Below are positions 22,985 to 39,001 of a stretch of 64,000 nucleotides of DNA, one piece after another. The notes under the pieces were generated by a model. It worked only from the letters and a program-made list of their open reading frames with translations. It did no database searches and was not told where the DNA came from. A program made the position numbers and the translations under genes. Source of the stretch: Oasisia sp. SBJ-2009 (Eukaryota; Annelida; Polychaeta; Sabellida; Siboglinidae); assembly GCA_964017155.1 (NCBI GenBank), contig OZ024863.1, forward strand, positions 39,236,117 to 39,300,116. Reading direction: 5' to 3'. Each line of letters starts with the position of its first letter. Position 1 is the first letter of the stretch.

Positions 22985-23586
22985 ATTAGTCTCGCTTAAC
23001 CGACTGTCGGTCGGCTGCGGAACTACGCTGAGAAGACAGTCTGGTCACTTTTGGCGGCTTTTGTTTGTTTATCCGAGTGATCTATACAATGCTGCCACCT
23101 CACGGATACTGCCGGAATTTATATTTTTATAAACAACTGCAAATTTCTATTTATGTTGTCTTAATATAAGTTTATTTTTCAATAGTTTTTATAATACAGC
23201 ATTATTTGATAAAAAGGTATCCTTATTTAATTTTAATTTGTATGCTATCCGTGTGGGGTTAGACAATGCTGCCACCTCACGGATACTGGTTAATCCTGCC
23301 GTAATTCTTATTTTATAAACAACTGTAAATTTGAATTTTTACTTACTTTTGTGTTAATATAAGTTCAATGTTGAATACTTTTCATATGCTATTATTATCT
23401 TGTAAAAATATATCGTTATTTTAATTTTATTTCATAGTTGGCCTGAGAGCCAATCAGCGTCTATACCCTAATATGGGGTAAGGCTGCTCTAAGGATGTTC
23501 GAAAATGCAGACCCACATTTTCCCCAGGCGAAGTTGAGGGGATTAAAAGTTCTGCCACCTCACGGAGTCTGAGTACCCGAGGCTAT
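22985..23586 (+). repeat. 600-bp composite repeat, copy A (inverted partner 47,731-48,335)
   Basis: Contains three copies of CTGCCACCTCACGGA (about 23,091, 23,267 and 23,551), the first two inside an approximately 176-bp internal duplication. Ends match the inverted copy: GTCTCGCTTAACC on the left and CGAGGCTA on the right. No coding frame; type of element unknown. Confidence 0.88.
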
Positions 23587-23667
23587 TTAATGACGGAACA
23601 AGACCTAAACAACAGCAACACATTGTGTAGACATGTGTACTCAACAGGTGACAGCACCCTACGTTTA

Positions 23668-24770
23668 CATTAATCGACAACAAGTTATCGCTCCATCTGG
23701 GTAAAACACAATCCATTGTGTTTGGAACAAGGAAAAAGTTATGCAAATGTAACACTCTTAATATTGTATGTAAAGGAAATGTCATTGAATCAAAGTCAAC
23801 CGTCACCTATTTAGGCGTAACTTTAGATCAGTCTCTTTCTGGTGATGTTATAGCCTCTGACGTCCTTTTTAAAACGTCAAACAAACTTAAGTTTTTGTAT
23901 AGGAACGCCAGAAAGTTCAATATGAAAACCAAAAAATTACTTGTATCATCTTTAATTCAATGTAATTTCGATTACACATGTTCGGCATGGTATAGGGGAT
24001 TGTCGAAAAAAATGAAGTGCAGAATGCAGCGTAGTCAGAACAAGATTGTCCGATTTTTGTTAAATGCTCCACCGAGATTCCATGTCGGTGCTAATGAATT
24101 TAAGACTGTTGGTTTACTACCTGTTGAATGTCGAGTAGAACAGTTAAAATTGGGTCACATGTTCAACATTATAAATCTAACGGCACCAGCATATTTAAGA
24201 ACAAATGTCGAAATGGTACACCATAGATACCCTACAAGAGCCAGCAACTTGGCATGTGTCATTCCAAAAGTGAAGGGTTCTGGGCAAACTTCCTTTTTTT
24301 ATTCCAGCATATGCCACTGGAACACTGCCTACTGAAATTAAGCAATGTAAAGTTAAAATCAGTTTTAGAAAAAAGGTAACGACCCTATTATACAGCAGAT
24401 TGTTGGCTGACGAATGATCACTTTAATTAAAGTGGCATTTTAAATTACATTTTTGTTAATTTAATCTTACTATGTACTATCTTGTTATTATATTTTAAAT
24501 AGAGCACCTTTTATGTTAGCACATTGTCTTATTGATGACATTTGTTTACCTGTCTTTGAAAATATTTACATTTTAATTATTGTATTACTGTGTTTATTTT
24601 ATTTATGTATTTATTTTTATATTTTCTTAAATTCATTCTTAGTATTTTTTGAGGACCACATTGGAAACAAGTGTGCTATTGTGTGCTTTAATGTGTCTAT
24701 CCTCGGTAAATATTATATTTATATGTATTATAATGTTTTACCAAATAAACTCACTCACTCACTCACATCA
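23668..24770 (+). pseudogene. CR1-like LINE: C-terminal RT and 3' UTR
   Basis: The frame opens DNKLSLHLGKTQSIVFGTRK (the region after the RT FADD box) and stays open to about 24,333. One frameshift near 24,320 then leads to LPTEIKQCKVKISF...LLADE and a stop at 24,416. A roughly 330-bp AT-rich 3' region follows, ending AATAAACTCACTCACTCAC, a short-tandem tail typical of the clade. Truncated at the 5' side and abutting repeat copy A. Confidence 0.85.
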
Positions 24771-25548
24771 GTGCTGCCCTCTGGCGACTATCCTATCCAC
24801 CAAAACCCGTGACCTCCGTGTAAAACATTCCTTAATACCTATACTATTAATACTTATACTACACATCTTAGTGGTCAGTGATAACTTCATAACGCAGATG
24901 TTCCACCATCATCTAACATATATCTCGTATAGAAGAAGACCATAGAGGAATCTTATTCCCGTGTGATTCAGAATCACACAACACATCACTCGGCGACTGG
25001 TAACTGGTTCCCGAGTTAGAGTTTATACAACACGCTCAATCTCCGTTTTCAGGGTGAAACTAACAATGCAATCTACACAGTATACATCCGGATAATGTTT
25101 CAACCGTTTACTGGTGACTGAAATAACAGATACCTGGGCTTAACGTAACGCCGACAACACTACGCCGTTACTCTCCGCCACGTGGGGAACTTTAAAGTTA
25201 ACCCAATTACAACTTGAAATACAATCTTAAATCTATTCTGTTATACAGAATATAATTCAACATAGCCATAGATAATCATACACAGGTCTCAAGACAATGT
25301 TGGTACTCACATTTAAACGAACCTCGTGGTAGTTTAGTAACTTCAGAAATTAACGTCTCTCTTCTTCAAGAATCAAATCATAGTGCCCAGAGCATTTCCC
25401 GCGCCAACCAAATCCCGCTCTCGCGCAGGTAATTAACTCACAGCGCCCTCTACCCTCGATCACCACCAATTTAACCAACATGTGGCGCCACCACTATTTA
25501 AACACCATAAATAAGTCACAATATATAAACAACGTCATGGCTGTCCAT
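24771..25548. other. No gene seen
   Basis: Unique intergenic sequence, no supported frame. Confidence 0.4.
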
Positions 25549-25631
<83 letters not shown>

Positions 25632-25704
25632 TGTATATATACAGAGGTTCAAGTTCAATGTCAAACTTTGAATACAAATAAGCAAATAGAAGTAGGAGGC
25701 ACAA

Positions 25705-25773
<69 letters not shown>

Positions 25774-25775
25774 GT
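25549..25775. repeat. Two (TA)n blocks
   Basis: 25,549-25,630 and 25,707-25,772, separated by about 75 bp of unique sequence; the second borders the LINE insertion. Confidence 0.97.
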
Positions 25776-25788
25776 ATATATAACGATA

Positions 25789-28700
25789 CCTCAGGGAGTT
25801 TGACGCCCCTGACATGCAGAGTTGTAAACCAATGCCTTGTGGTATAGGTTCTTGTCAGAACCGAAGGCTAAGGGAGCAAACCCTAAACAGAAAACCATGT
25901 CACTGTGGCAGCATCAAGGGCGGTTGGTGTATGGAACTCCCAACATCTATCGACCAGCCACTGCAGGGACATATAGTTTGCGCCTGTCTTGACATGTTCT
26001 TGCCGGTGTGAGACCTCTATTTGTTCCCCGAGAGAGTGTCGCTAGTAACCTGCATAAAAAGCCAGCGGTACTTCAAAACTTTTTGCTAGCAGCTTCCATG
26101 AAAGGTACAACTGCACGAAACATGATACCGGATCGGCCGTCGCCCGGGTTACCAAGGACCGCGCTGCTCGACCTCATCTTCCGTCGACAGTGGAAAATCA
26201 GCTAGGAAGAAGAAGACAAAGAAGACAACTACTGACAATTGGACAATGGAACGTCAGGACTCTCCTCGACCGAGAAGGAGCTAACCGACCAGAAAGACGT
26301 ACGGCACTAGTAGCAATGTAACTTGCCAAATACAACATCTACATCGCCGCCCTATGTGAAACAAGGTTCTCAGAGTCTGGTAGTCTCGACGACTTGGAAT
26401 ACTCTTTCTTCTGGAGTGGCAAACCCGAAGGAGAAAGAAGGGAGGCCGGAGTGGGCTTTGCGATCAAAAAGGATATCATCACAAAATTGACAGAAATGCC
26501 ACGGCCAGTAAGTGACAGAATCATGACGATGAGACTACCTCTGAGCAAGGACAACTTTGCTACAATTATCAGCGTGTATGCTCCGACAATGACAAACCCA
26601 AATGAAAACAAGGCCTTCTACAACCAGCTCGCAAGTGTGCTCAGGGGCATCCCTCGTACCGATAAGCTACAGCTGATAGGAGACTTCAATGCGAGGATAG
26701 GAAGAGACAATGACAAGTGGCCCTTGGTCATGGGCAAACATGGGATTGGGAAATGCAACTCCAATGGCGAACTTCTACTGGCTCTGTGCTCTGAGTTCGA
26801 ACTGATAGTGACGAACACCATGTTCAAGCAGAAGGATGAACGCAAGACCACCTGGATGCATCCTCGTTCCAAACACTGGCATATGATCGACTTCATCATC
26901 ACGACGTGTCGGGATAAGATGGACATCCACAGCACCCGAGCCATGCGTGGAGCAAACTGCTGGACCGATCACCAGATGCTGAGGTCAAAAGTGGCTTTCA
27001 GAATACGACAAAAGCACAACAGGCAAGGGATAAATAAGCTGACCAAGCTCAACACTGCAAAACTAAGTACCATCAGCCATAGGGAGAGTTTTGAGCAGGA
27101 GATGGACAGTGCTCTCGCCCACTGGGAGGAGAAGGAAAATTCAACACCAGACGAGGAAAGGGCAGCTCTGCAGCAGGTTGTGTACAACACAGCCAAGACA
27201 TATCTTGGCAAGCCAGACAGAAAACACCAGGACTGGTTCGACCCCAACGACCAGGAGCTACAGACTCTTATGAGCAGAAGAGATCAAGCCCACCAGAGAG
27301 TGTTGCAAACCAGGAGCACTAGATCCACCACTGCAGCATACAAAGATGCCTGCAGACTGCTACAAAAACACACCCGTGCACTGAAGTCGGACTGGTGGGA
27401 AAGGAAAGCTGTGGAGCTGCAGAGAGCTGCTGACAGAAACAACATGAAGGGCTTCTACAATGGACTGAAGGAAGTGTGGGGACCCAAAAAGAAGGGACCT
27501 GTTCAACTAAAATCAACAGACGGAATGGAAACCTTCTCTGACAGCGAGAGAGTTGTGGCAAGATGGAGTGAACACTTCCAGAAGCTACTCAACGTCCATG
27601 GCGACATAGATCACGAAGCTCTGGACAACATCCCGCAGCGCATTACCAAGACAAGCCTTGATGAGATTCCAACTATGGATGAGATGGCTAGAGCAATCGC
27701 CAGCCTGAAAGATGGCAAAGCACCTGGAGGAGATGGAATTCCTGCAGAAGTATGGAAGCATGGAGGAGACAATCTGTTCAGCAGACTGCACCAACTAATC
27801 ACCAATGACTGGGAGATGGGTTCTGTACCACAAGCATGGAAGGATGCGAGCATTATAACCATCTACAAGAAAGGTGATCGAACAGACTGTGGGAACTATA
27901 GAGGAATCTCTCTTCTTTCCATAGCAGGCAAGATCTTCGCCAGGATCCTCCTCAACAGACTATCTACCCACATAACACCAGAGGTAGTTCCGGAGACACA
28001 ATGTGGCTTCAGAGGTAACCGGAGCACCGTGGATATGATATTTTGTCTCCGACAACTACAAGAAAAGTGCATTGAGCAGGACCGACCACTGTACATGGTA
28101 TTTGTCGACTTCAGTAAGGCGTTCGATACAGTTGGGAGGACCGGACTATGGCAGCTACTGGAGAAGTATGGCTGCCCAGAGAAGTTCACAACAATGATCG
28201 AGGCACTACATACCGGAATGATGGCGACTGTTAATGTTGGAGGGGAAATCTCGGAATCGTTCAGGGTCACAAATGGGGTCAAGCAAGGCTGTGTACTGGC
28301 GCCCACGCTCTTTTCCATCTTCCTATCAGCAATGCTCGACAATGCTTTCCGAGACATGGGGGATGGCATCTACATACAGTCCAGACAGAGCGCTGACCTA
28401 TTCAACGTCGCACACTTCAGAGCGAAGACCAAGACTACACGGATACTGATGAGGGAACTGCTATTCGCAGATGACAGTGCACTGGTTGCACACTCTGCTG
28501 AAGAGATGCAGAAAATAGTGGATACTTTTTCCAATGCGTCAAAGAAGTTCAGCCTGAAGATTAACATCAAGAAGACCGAGGTGCTGTACCAACCCAACTC
28601 TACAAGAACCCGAGAGGAGGATATCATGGTTGATGGAAACAAGCTGAAATCTGTTATGGAATTCACCTACCTCGGAAGCACTATATCAAGTGACGGATGC

Positions 28701-29274
28701 ATTGACGATGACATACAGAGGAGGATGGCCAAGGCTAGTGCATCTTTCGGCCGACTACGCCAGAGACTCTGGAACAACCACCATGTGTCCATGCGGGTTA
28801 AAGGCAAGATATACCGTGCAATTGTGCTGTCCACCCTCCTATACGGAGCCGAGTCCTGGACAGTGTACAGACGACAGGTGAAAAAGCTGCATGCCTTCAT
28901 GATGCGACATCTGCGTTCGATCATGAGGATAACCTGGATGGACAAAGTGACAAACAAGGAAATACTCGAACGGACAGGGCTGCCATCTATGGAAGATCTT
29001 CTGATCAGAAAGAATCTCCGTTGGACTGGACACCTCATGAGGATGTCATCAGACAGGCTACCGAAGCAGGTTCTCTACTCCCAACTGTCTTCTGGTCACA
29101 TAAAGAGAGGGCGCCCTCGTCTCCGGTTCAAAGATACCATCAAGAGAAACCTGAAGCTGAGAGACATAAAGATCGACTCCTGGACATCACTCTCACAGCA
29201 GAGAGACAAATGGAGAGCAAGAGTCAAGTGATGGAAGCAGTCTTTGTCGCTTCGCGACCGACAGCATGATGATG
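25789..29274 (+). mobile_element. Full-length non-LTR retrotransposon with target-site duplication
   Basis: ATATATAACGATA occurs at 25,776-25,788 and again at 29,275-29,287, a perfect 13-bp duplication bracketing 3,486 bp. The element ends in GATGATGAT, a short microsatellite tail like that of RTE-type LINEs, with no poly(A). A 5' leader of about 270-440 bp precedes one long endonuclease-RT frame. The exact duplication and nearly intact frame indicate a recent insertion, next to a (TA)n block. Confidence 0.93.
26058..29231 (+). CDS. LINE endonuclease-reverse transcriptase, one in-frame nonsense codon
   Basis: The frame is open from about 26,058 to the TAG at 29,229-29,231 except for a TAA at 26,319-26,321. 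From there 969 codons are uninterrupted. Endonuclease (APE type): the first block TIGQWNVRTLL lies before the stop, then YAPT, GDFNARIG and WTDHQML. RT: FVDFSKAFD (motif A, about 28,105), VKQGCVLAPTLFS (motif B) and LLFADDSAL (motif C, about 28,460). A C-terminal segment with LYGAESWTVYRR, TWMDKVTN and RWTGHLMRM follows. The early stop would remove the endonuclease start in a normal translation product. Codon use is less GC-rich than the host exons. The clade looks RTE-like/craniofacial-type; certain as LINE, less certain as to clade. Confidence 0.93.
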
Positions 29275-29287
29275 ATATATAACGATA

Positions 29288-29759
29288 AGCCGCGTGTTTC
29301 GATGCGTTTGATTGAAGCTCTGAAGCACCCAGCTGCCAAAAAAGGGAATCCGGAAGCGGGAGACACTGGGACAATACCGTCTATAGTACAATCTAATGCT
29401 TTAGCATGGCTCGAAAACCACACCGGTTACTCCTTACAACGTTCCCTGACGTGGAACGTCACAACCGTCATCCGTCACAACTGACCAACAGAGCTGTCGG
29501 AAGTGTATGAGAAAGTAAGGGAGTATCTGCGCCTAAGCTCCGGTACCGCAGACTGGGCCTTCCATAGTGCGAGCGTCACTGATACACCATTTGTCACGAG
29601 GCATCGAAGCACTCAGCTGCAATGAAAATAGTCAGTTTCCTTGCTATATAAACACCGACGACCGTTTTACTGATGAAATTGTGGTGTCAAAAGTCAGACA
29701 CTTAAGCTGATATATCCATTGAAGTTATTTATTAGGTAGAATGGCATTAAAACGTCGGG
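29288..29759. other. No gene seen
   Basis: Unique sequence right of the LINE insertion. Confidence 0.4.
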
Positions 29760-32141
<2,382 letters not shown>

Positions 32142-32860
32142 CAGTATACGATCATCTGTGGTGTATTTAATGAGTTTACTGCATAATATAAGTTTCATAA
32201 CACAACATATGCGACACATACTTTCTATGCCTCTTCCCTTTCACTTGTATGATGCTGAAAAATAACTGCTTTCACTAATAAATATGATTATATTTATTTT
32301 CAGACAGTGTGGTAACTCAACTAGCTAGATCACGGACAATAAACAGCTGTTGTACAACTAGGAATAACGAGGTTGCAGTGGTATTTATTATTACAAAATA
32401 CCATTTGTTTTTCATTCAATATGTCCCCGAACATATATTTATTTTATCAGCATCAAACGGATAAATCCTTTGTTTCTGTTCAGTGACTGAAAACCTTCTC
32501 GAAATATGATTTATTGCTTCAACCCATTCCCCATACAAGCAGATTGTGACTCATTGAGTTACCATCTCAGGTATAGTAAATAGTATTAAATGAGGAAAAA
32601 AGGCGCAATCTCGCAAGTGACCACCTCATGTGCGACATCCGGTGGCCTTGACCTTTTTTGACATCTACATCACCTCGTTTCATGCGACGTCATATTACAT
32701 CACGTAAACCCAGCCTTAGGTAAGATACATATGTGAATGTGTTAATTGTTTCGGCCTTAGCGTCTGTGAAGAGAAAAGAGTGCAAGTTGCTACACACTAT
32801 ACGTGATTAATTATGGCTTAATAAAATTAATAGCGAGACTGGCGAATCTGCATAAAGCCA

Positions 32861-34903
32861 TCATTTTGGCTTATTTGCTGTGAATCGTTTGCCGGTTATC
32901 GGAAGCAAATTGGGACTTCCGAAGTAAATGTACCGCATCACTTGGCCGAGGGTACAGTTGAATCCCTTCAACTGTTCGGGTGTTCCCGGCACTCTGTACG
33001 TATTCTCGCCGAAAATGTGTATACTGAGACTTTTGGACCAGTCGAAAAAATTGTTATCAATCCCGTACATGTATTTCAGCTGAAGATATGAGGGCCCCAG
33101 CAGCCTGTCCAGTTCAACGTGTACTAAATGCGGATAAAGTTTGTGCAGTAAGTTGGAAAATAGTACCGAATTACCGCCCCAAATATATCGGTTGTAGTTG
33201 CGATAGTTTTCTAGCCACAACCGCAGGAAGAGCGCCCCCTTGCGAGCGATCATAATCCCGTTGGCGATCGCTTTATCTGTCGCTCTACTGAGGACTAGGT
33301 CATATTCCCGAAGAGGGTCAAACGACTTCAGTATCAGCATGTCAGTGTCCAGGTAGATGCCTCCGAAGTCTGCAACATACACGGCAAGGCGTCAGCATTT
33401 AGGTTAGCACGGGGAGATAAAATATTCAGTGTGTTTGTTTAATATATATATTTCCGCTTCTTTAAAATTATTAGGGCCTACAATTATAGTATGTCCCATT
33501 TATGTGTAAATTATTGTATATACGTATGTGTATATAATAGATGATGCTGGTATCATTTGTACAGGTGGCGTATGTACGGTCTAGCTTAATTGGTAACGTG
33601 TAAGTAAGCACGCACACATATGCAAGCGCGCATGCACATATTAATCGACGATAACACTACAAGTAGAGTCTACATGCTGGCACATTACACTACATAGAAA
33701 GTATTTTAACATCCCTAGAAAATACAACGCAAAGCGAAATTGTTATAACAATCTAATCACTTTCAATACGCCACAAACTGTAGCACTACTAAAACCATAT
33801 TTCTGTGATCACTATAAGTAATTTCGGAGCGTTCCCTTATATTGTGTACATTTATGTGTATTTTATACTTTCTACTTCACTATTTTTGTTTCTTTTTACG
33901 ATACAATTGCAGAGATTAAGCAGCTGCACATGACTCTCTGACACGGCACGAAGAGGATTCGAACACGGTATCTTTGGATTACGAGACTGAAATTGTAGCT
34001 AAATCACTGTGCTCCATATTGTGAGGTTTTGCACTGAAATATTTCCGTTGCATTTTGTTATTTATGCAATCTCAAAACAGAACAGTTTCTTTACTATGTC
34101 GAACACCTTGAATACGTCAAAATACATTATGCAATTGAACCTCAGTTTAAGGACACTTTGGAAACACGCAGCCTAAGTCTCTCTGCAACCCACAACTCTA
34201 ACACTATCCTACAGAATTGGTCCTAGGAATAAAGTGCACTCTAATGCCCCTAACTCAACCGCCCCATGCCACGGGTGTACTTACCTATCAGTAATGTAAG
34301 GCGTTTGATGTCAGCGGCGTGTTGCACGAAACTGATGGGTTTGCCGTGGATTTTCGTTGGTTTCTTGCAGTAGACGTGATAAAGGTTGTCGACCTCTTGT
34401 AGCGTGCGTTGCCACCATTCGCCCTCAGGCACCGAGTCACCGTGCAGGAATATGTACCCAGGACGTAGGAATTGGCCAACGCTACGGAAGCTCAGATAGT
34501 GTTGAAACAAAAACTTGAAATTCTTCATGATGTTTCTGCTATTCTTGAAGAGGATATAGTGGACAACATTTGCGACTACCAGATTCGCGGATACTTTCAC
34601 AGTCGTGTTGTTGTCACGTCTAACGGCCCGCGACAACAGACGAGGCTGCCACCCGCAAGAAAGCAACTCGTCCAACATGTCGGCGTCAGTGTCCGGTGGT
34701 CCGTACGCAAGGTCTTCTGTGAGGTCGTGAAGCGCGCCGCAAGTCCGCGCGTCGCATGAGACGCGACTCTCCTTGTAACCTGCTGTCGCCGGCGCTGTCT
34801 CTATAACGTTGTGTAGTGACCTATATTGTACGACATACATCAGCATCGCCAACACGGCACACACAAATTCAATGATCAGCGCAATTTTCAGAATATTCGC
34901 CAT
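32861..34903 (-). CDS. DXD glycosyltransferase, type II membrane (2 exons, 375 aa)
   Basis: Exons 34,903-34,285 and 33,369-32,861 join in phase 1 (GATAG|GTAAGT donor; GTTGCAG|AC acceptor). The start ATG is at 34,903-34,901; the codon two upstream is GTG, so the frame cannot begin earlier with Met. Residues 4-26 form an uncharged membrane anchor after a short cytoplasmic end. A stem with an NNTT glycosylation site (98-101) follows. Residues 207-216 read DFGGIYLDTD, the nucleotide-sugar/metal DXD motif of the GT32/alpha-1,4-galactosyltransferase-like sugar-binding domain. HAADIKRLTLL just before it and WLENYRNYN and SIHIFGENTY after it also fit that family. Expected to act in the Golgi lumen. 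Donor and acceptor are unknown. The intron at the invariant GGIYLD block holds a SINE head. Confidence 0.88.
33950..34020 (-). mobile_element. tRNA-derived SINE head
   Basis: On the minus strand, GTTCGAATCC (B box, + 33,955-33,964) is preceded by a tRNA-like stretch with TCTCGTAATCC, which resembles a threonine-tRNA (CGT) anticodon arm, and by GTGATTTAGCTA as a weak A box. Lies in the glycosyltransferase intron. Confidence 0.6.
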
Positions 34904-34917
34904 TAGCACTGTTTAGA

Positions 34918-34946
34918 TGAACGGTACAGAGCAGTGCCCAAATATA
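34918..34946 (-). promoter_or_regulatory. Candidate TATA/Inr promoter of the glycosyltransferase
   Basis: Minus-strand TATATTT starts at 34,946 and an Inr-like TTCATCT has its A at 34,918, 28 bp downstream. That would give a leader of only about 15 nt before the ATG. Confidence 0.4.
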
Positions 34947-34949
34947 CGC

Positions 34950-36552
34950 CAGACATCGACTTGCATCGCAACTATATTGGCGTAAATCGTCCATCGTGGA
35001 TGCTAGAATAGCGGCATGTGGATTGTCGGCATTAACGACAGATCAGACTTGCCACATGATACGGATTACCCATATCCGATACGGATTTTTGCTGGTTTTT
35101 GAAGTGATAGGCAGCCTACGGCCGTATTCCATTTTGATACGGATTTTAACTAACTTTATGGAGACATTATTTTTAAACACATTATGTCCTTGTATGCCTC
35201 ACAAAACTATAGAACAATGGAATAATCGTTTACTCTTAATTACGTGACTAAGTAAATCGATTCGAAAGGAACGAACTAAAACATCGATTAGTTTATTGTA
35301 CGCGTAATAGATGGCGCGCTGGTAAATTTGTTGTTCTGAAAACTGCGGCAGGTGGCTCCACGGGTGGGAACCGGGCGCGTGGCAGGCGCGTGACGATTAT
35401 GCAAAACAGTACAGGAAATGGAGCTCAACGCCGCGAAATCGCCTGCATTTCTGATTTCAAGATGTTGACGCTTGCCAGTGAAACTTTCATATACGCGCGA
35501 ACTGCTGAGATAAATTGTTATTATTTGATGACACTGTCTGTTTTGCGGTACGCAGTTTAAACGTGTTGAAGTAAACTAAAACGTCGGTAACTATGACCTC
35601 ACTGTTATAATTTTGTTTTATTGAATGTTCATCATATGTTGACCTTACTTTGACTTTACTGCATGATTTTCGACTTGAAACCAGTAATAAATGACCTCTA
35701 CCTTGACCTTCTTGCATGGCCTTGACCTACTATCGACCTGAAACATATTCCAGATTATGAGGCATGTTTGAAAACCATACAATAGAGTCTAACATGAAGT
35801 TGGTCAAGTAGTTCCAGAGATATGCAATTTTCTGTATTTTCCATGAGTGACGGCGGCCATCTTAAATTTTTACAGATGCCTAAAAATGTGTAGGTCTAAC
35901 CTCAGATTGTTTTTAGTTCATACTCAAATAAAGTCAAACCAATCACGATCGCACTTTGGGCATCCGATTCCTACGGAAAGTGCATCCCAGTCTACACTCG
36001 CATGTGTGCGCGTGTACCGTGTGTAGGTGTTTATTTATGTTTATGTCCGTGAATACGTACGTACCACGCACATGGTTAGCCAAATCTCTATAAAGGAAAT
36101 TTAAAATTCTCGTTAAATGGATATCGGGTTATATCACTGGATTAAAGGTGTTTTACTCGAGATTTGTTTCGTAATTACTGCCATGATTTGTAGTGACGCG
36201 ACCGTTGCCGTCCATCTCATTTTACGCTCGTAATTATTTCATTGTCTTACGCAGACTAACTGGTGCATATCTGCAAGCGGCGGTGAATCGAGAAAGAAGT
36301 AGTAACTTAAAATTGCTGTTTATTTTTAATTCCACGCCAACGTGATTATAACGATTAATTTTAGCGAACACGTAAACAACAACGATACTGCCACAGGTTG
36401 TATTTCAATGTCCCCCCCCCCCGAGATGTCGTTACCATATTGGTGTTGCCGCAATATAACTAGATTAAATTTGTGACGTCTCATGCTTAACTTTGCTAGT
36501 ATTACCTTAAATTACTTGTACCGACATGCATACACCCAAACATAAACACATA
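34950..36552. other. Intergenic, divergent gene spacer
   Basis: No supported gene. 35,620-35,900 contains TGACCTTGACC-type phrases and GGCGGCCATCTT, commonly seen in invertebrate DNA-transposon remnants, but no terminal repeats were found. A C10-12 tract lies at about 36,411. Confidence 0.35.
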
Positions 36553-36655
36553 CACAGAGCGAGAGAGCGAGCGAGCGACAGAGCGAAAGAGCGACAGAGA
36601 GAGCGAGCGACCGAAAGAGAATGGGATAGACAAAAAGAGAGTGAGAGAGAGAGAG

Positions 36656-36718
<63 letters not shown>

Positions 36719-36870
36719 GAGTGAGAGTGAGCGCGAGAGAGCGAAAAAGAGCATATCATTGTTTTATTGCATAGCCACGAGGTGGTGGCAATTTGTCTTG
36801 CGCGCTCGCGCGTGCGTGCGTGTATGTACGTGTGCGTGTGCGTGCGTGCGCGCGTGTGCGTGTGCGTGTG
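36553..36870. repeat. (GA)n/GAGC array and TG/CG-rich tract
   Basis: GAGC/GAGA repeats 36,557-36,745, then an alternating CG/TG purine-pyrimidine run at 36,797-36,870. Confidence 0.95.
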
Positions 36871-37569
36871 TGTGTACGAATGATATCACATTCAGTTACA
36901 CACATCACAAGGATGGAGTAGAGATGTAGACGTTATGTATCGACGGACAGTTTTATCTAAACAACAATTTGTCGCAATCACATTGCAATGAATGGAAACG
37001 TACGAGGGTAACATTTTATTCATTTTTTTAAGGAAGAAACACAAAGTAGCGGCGCTTACAAATAGGGCTAACAGCCGTCATAGACTGACTACGACATCAA
37101 GTGTTAAGTAGAAACAGTTAAGTTAGATTTAAAGGGCTGTTTTGCAATGTTGCATGCACTAATCTACTATCAGGTGTTACAATGTCCATTTGATCTTCAA
37201 TTAATATTAGCAGTGACGGCGATCGTGTGTACTTTATGTTGCACAAGCCGTTACCTGTGACACACTTGTCGCCCATTAAGGTGTAGATGTCAACCGCTCC
37301 GTGGACGTCGCAGGTGTTTGTAGATATGCGTAACAAGGTAGCGGCGGGCATGTCAGTGGCGGGCATGTAAGCGGAGGGCATGTCAATAATATAGGGCATG
37401 TGAGGCAGGCATGCCAGCGTAATCGACGTACACGCGACAATTTCTGTACATGTCGTTACGCAAATACCGTTGTACACAAGTGTACGCGATTACAGAGACC
37501 CTTCGAAATCAGGCCGCATAGAAACGTTCCATGGTCATCATTGTGAGATCAAATAGTCAGTACTGTGTA
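36871..37569. other. No supported gene
   Basis: A 119-codon minus frame (37,477-37,118) starts with GTG, contains several cysteines and has no known motif; probably chance. Confidence 0.35.
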
Positions 37570-37627
37570 ACTACTACTACTGCTGCTGTTACTACTACCA
37601 CCAGTACTACTACTACTGCTGCTGCTG

Positions 37628-37659
<32 letters not shown>

Positions 37660-37972
37660 ACTGCTACTGCTACTGCTACTGCTACTGCTACTGCTACTGC
37701 TACTGCTACTGCTACTGCTACTGCTACTGCTACTGCTACTGCTACTGCTACTGCTACTGCTACTGCTACTGCTACTGCTACTGCTACTGCTACTGCTACT
37801 GCTACTGCTACTGCTACTGCTACTGCTACTGCTACTGCTACTGCTACTGCTACTGCTACTGCTACTGCTACGACCACCACCACCACCACCACCACCACCA
37901 CCACCACCACCACCACCACCACCACCACCACCACCACCACCACCACCACCACCACCACCACCACCACCATAA
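37570..37972. repeat. (CTG/CTA)n then (CCA)n arrays
   Basis: ACTGCT hexamers to about 37,870, then about 100 bp of CCA. Poly-Ala/Thr, Val and Trp frames are artefacts. Confidence 0.97.
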
Positions 37973-38264
37973 TATATGTATATATACGTGTATATATAAT
38001 AATAAATATAATAAATATAATAAATACAGTATTTGTCTACGCCACATATCTAGCAATAAAACCATTCAGATGCGCAGTTGTAAAATAAATAGATCAGTAA
38101 AAACCAAAAATGTTCAATATAAATAAATAATATTAATCTTAATAATACTAAAATACTCATACTGATAAATAATAGTTAATTATATTACAATGTAAACAAT
38201 AAATAAATAAATATTAAAATAGTTGATAAATAGTACATATTAAAAATATATTAGTAAATATTAT

Positions 38265-38604
<340 letters not shown>

Positions 38605-38943
38605 TCTTGTTAATGAAGAGTGAATACGTTCTATAGGGCAAGCCTGCCCAACAACGGCCCAACCACTTCTCGTAATGGACGAATGGTGGGAGGAACCCAC
38701 GCACCAGCCCCCCCTCTCCCCATGGGTACCAGGTCCGCCTTGGTCAGTAGTAACATGACGAGGTGTCTGCCGGTCATTTATCTCGCGGACATTTTCATGG
38801 CCTAGTCTTCGCACCTGCAAATTAACAACTGTAACCCCAGTCACATAACGGCAAATGCTAGAGTCCATTGCAAGTAATGCGGTTTACATCTCTCCTGCAT
38901 TGACGTCATCCTGTCGTGACGTCACGCCGCGGTGAAGATCATC

Positions 38944-39001
38944 TTATATACCGGGCCTGCAGTGGGGCCAGTCATTCGGATTTTGCGAAGAGGAAAAGAA
39001 G
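38944..39001 (+). promoter_or_regulatory. TATA/Inr core promoter and non-coding exon 1
   Basis: TTATATA (38,944-38,950) and an Inr GTCATTC with A at 38,974 are 29 bp apart, the canonical spacing. A short untranslated exon 38,974-39,001 ends in AAG|GTAAGG. The next acceptor, TTTCAG, is at 39,461, three bases before the ATG. Confidence 0.6.

Noticed and set aside
37118..37477. 119-codon minus-strand frame
   Set aside because: Begins with GTG, no splice sites or family resemblance.
37531..38088. Poly-Ala-Thr frame of 185 codons
   Set aside because: Trinucleotide array; no flanking coding sequence.
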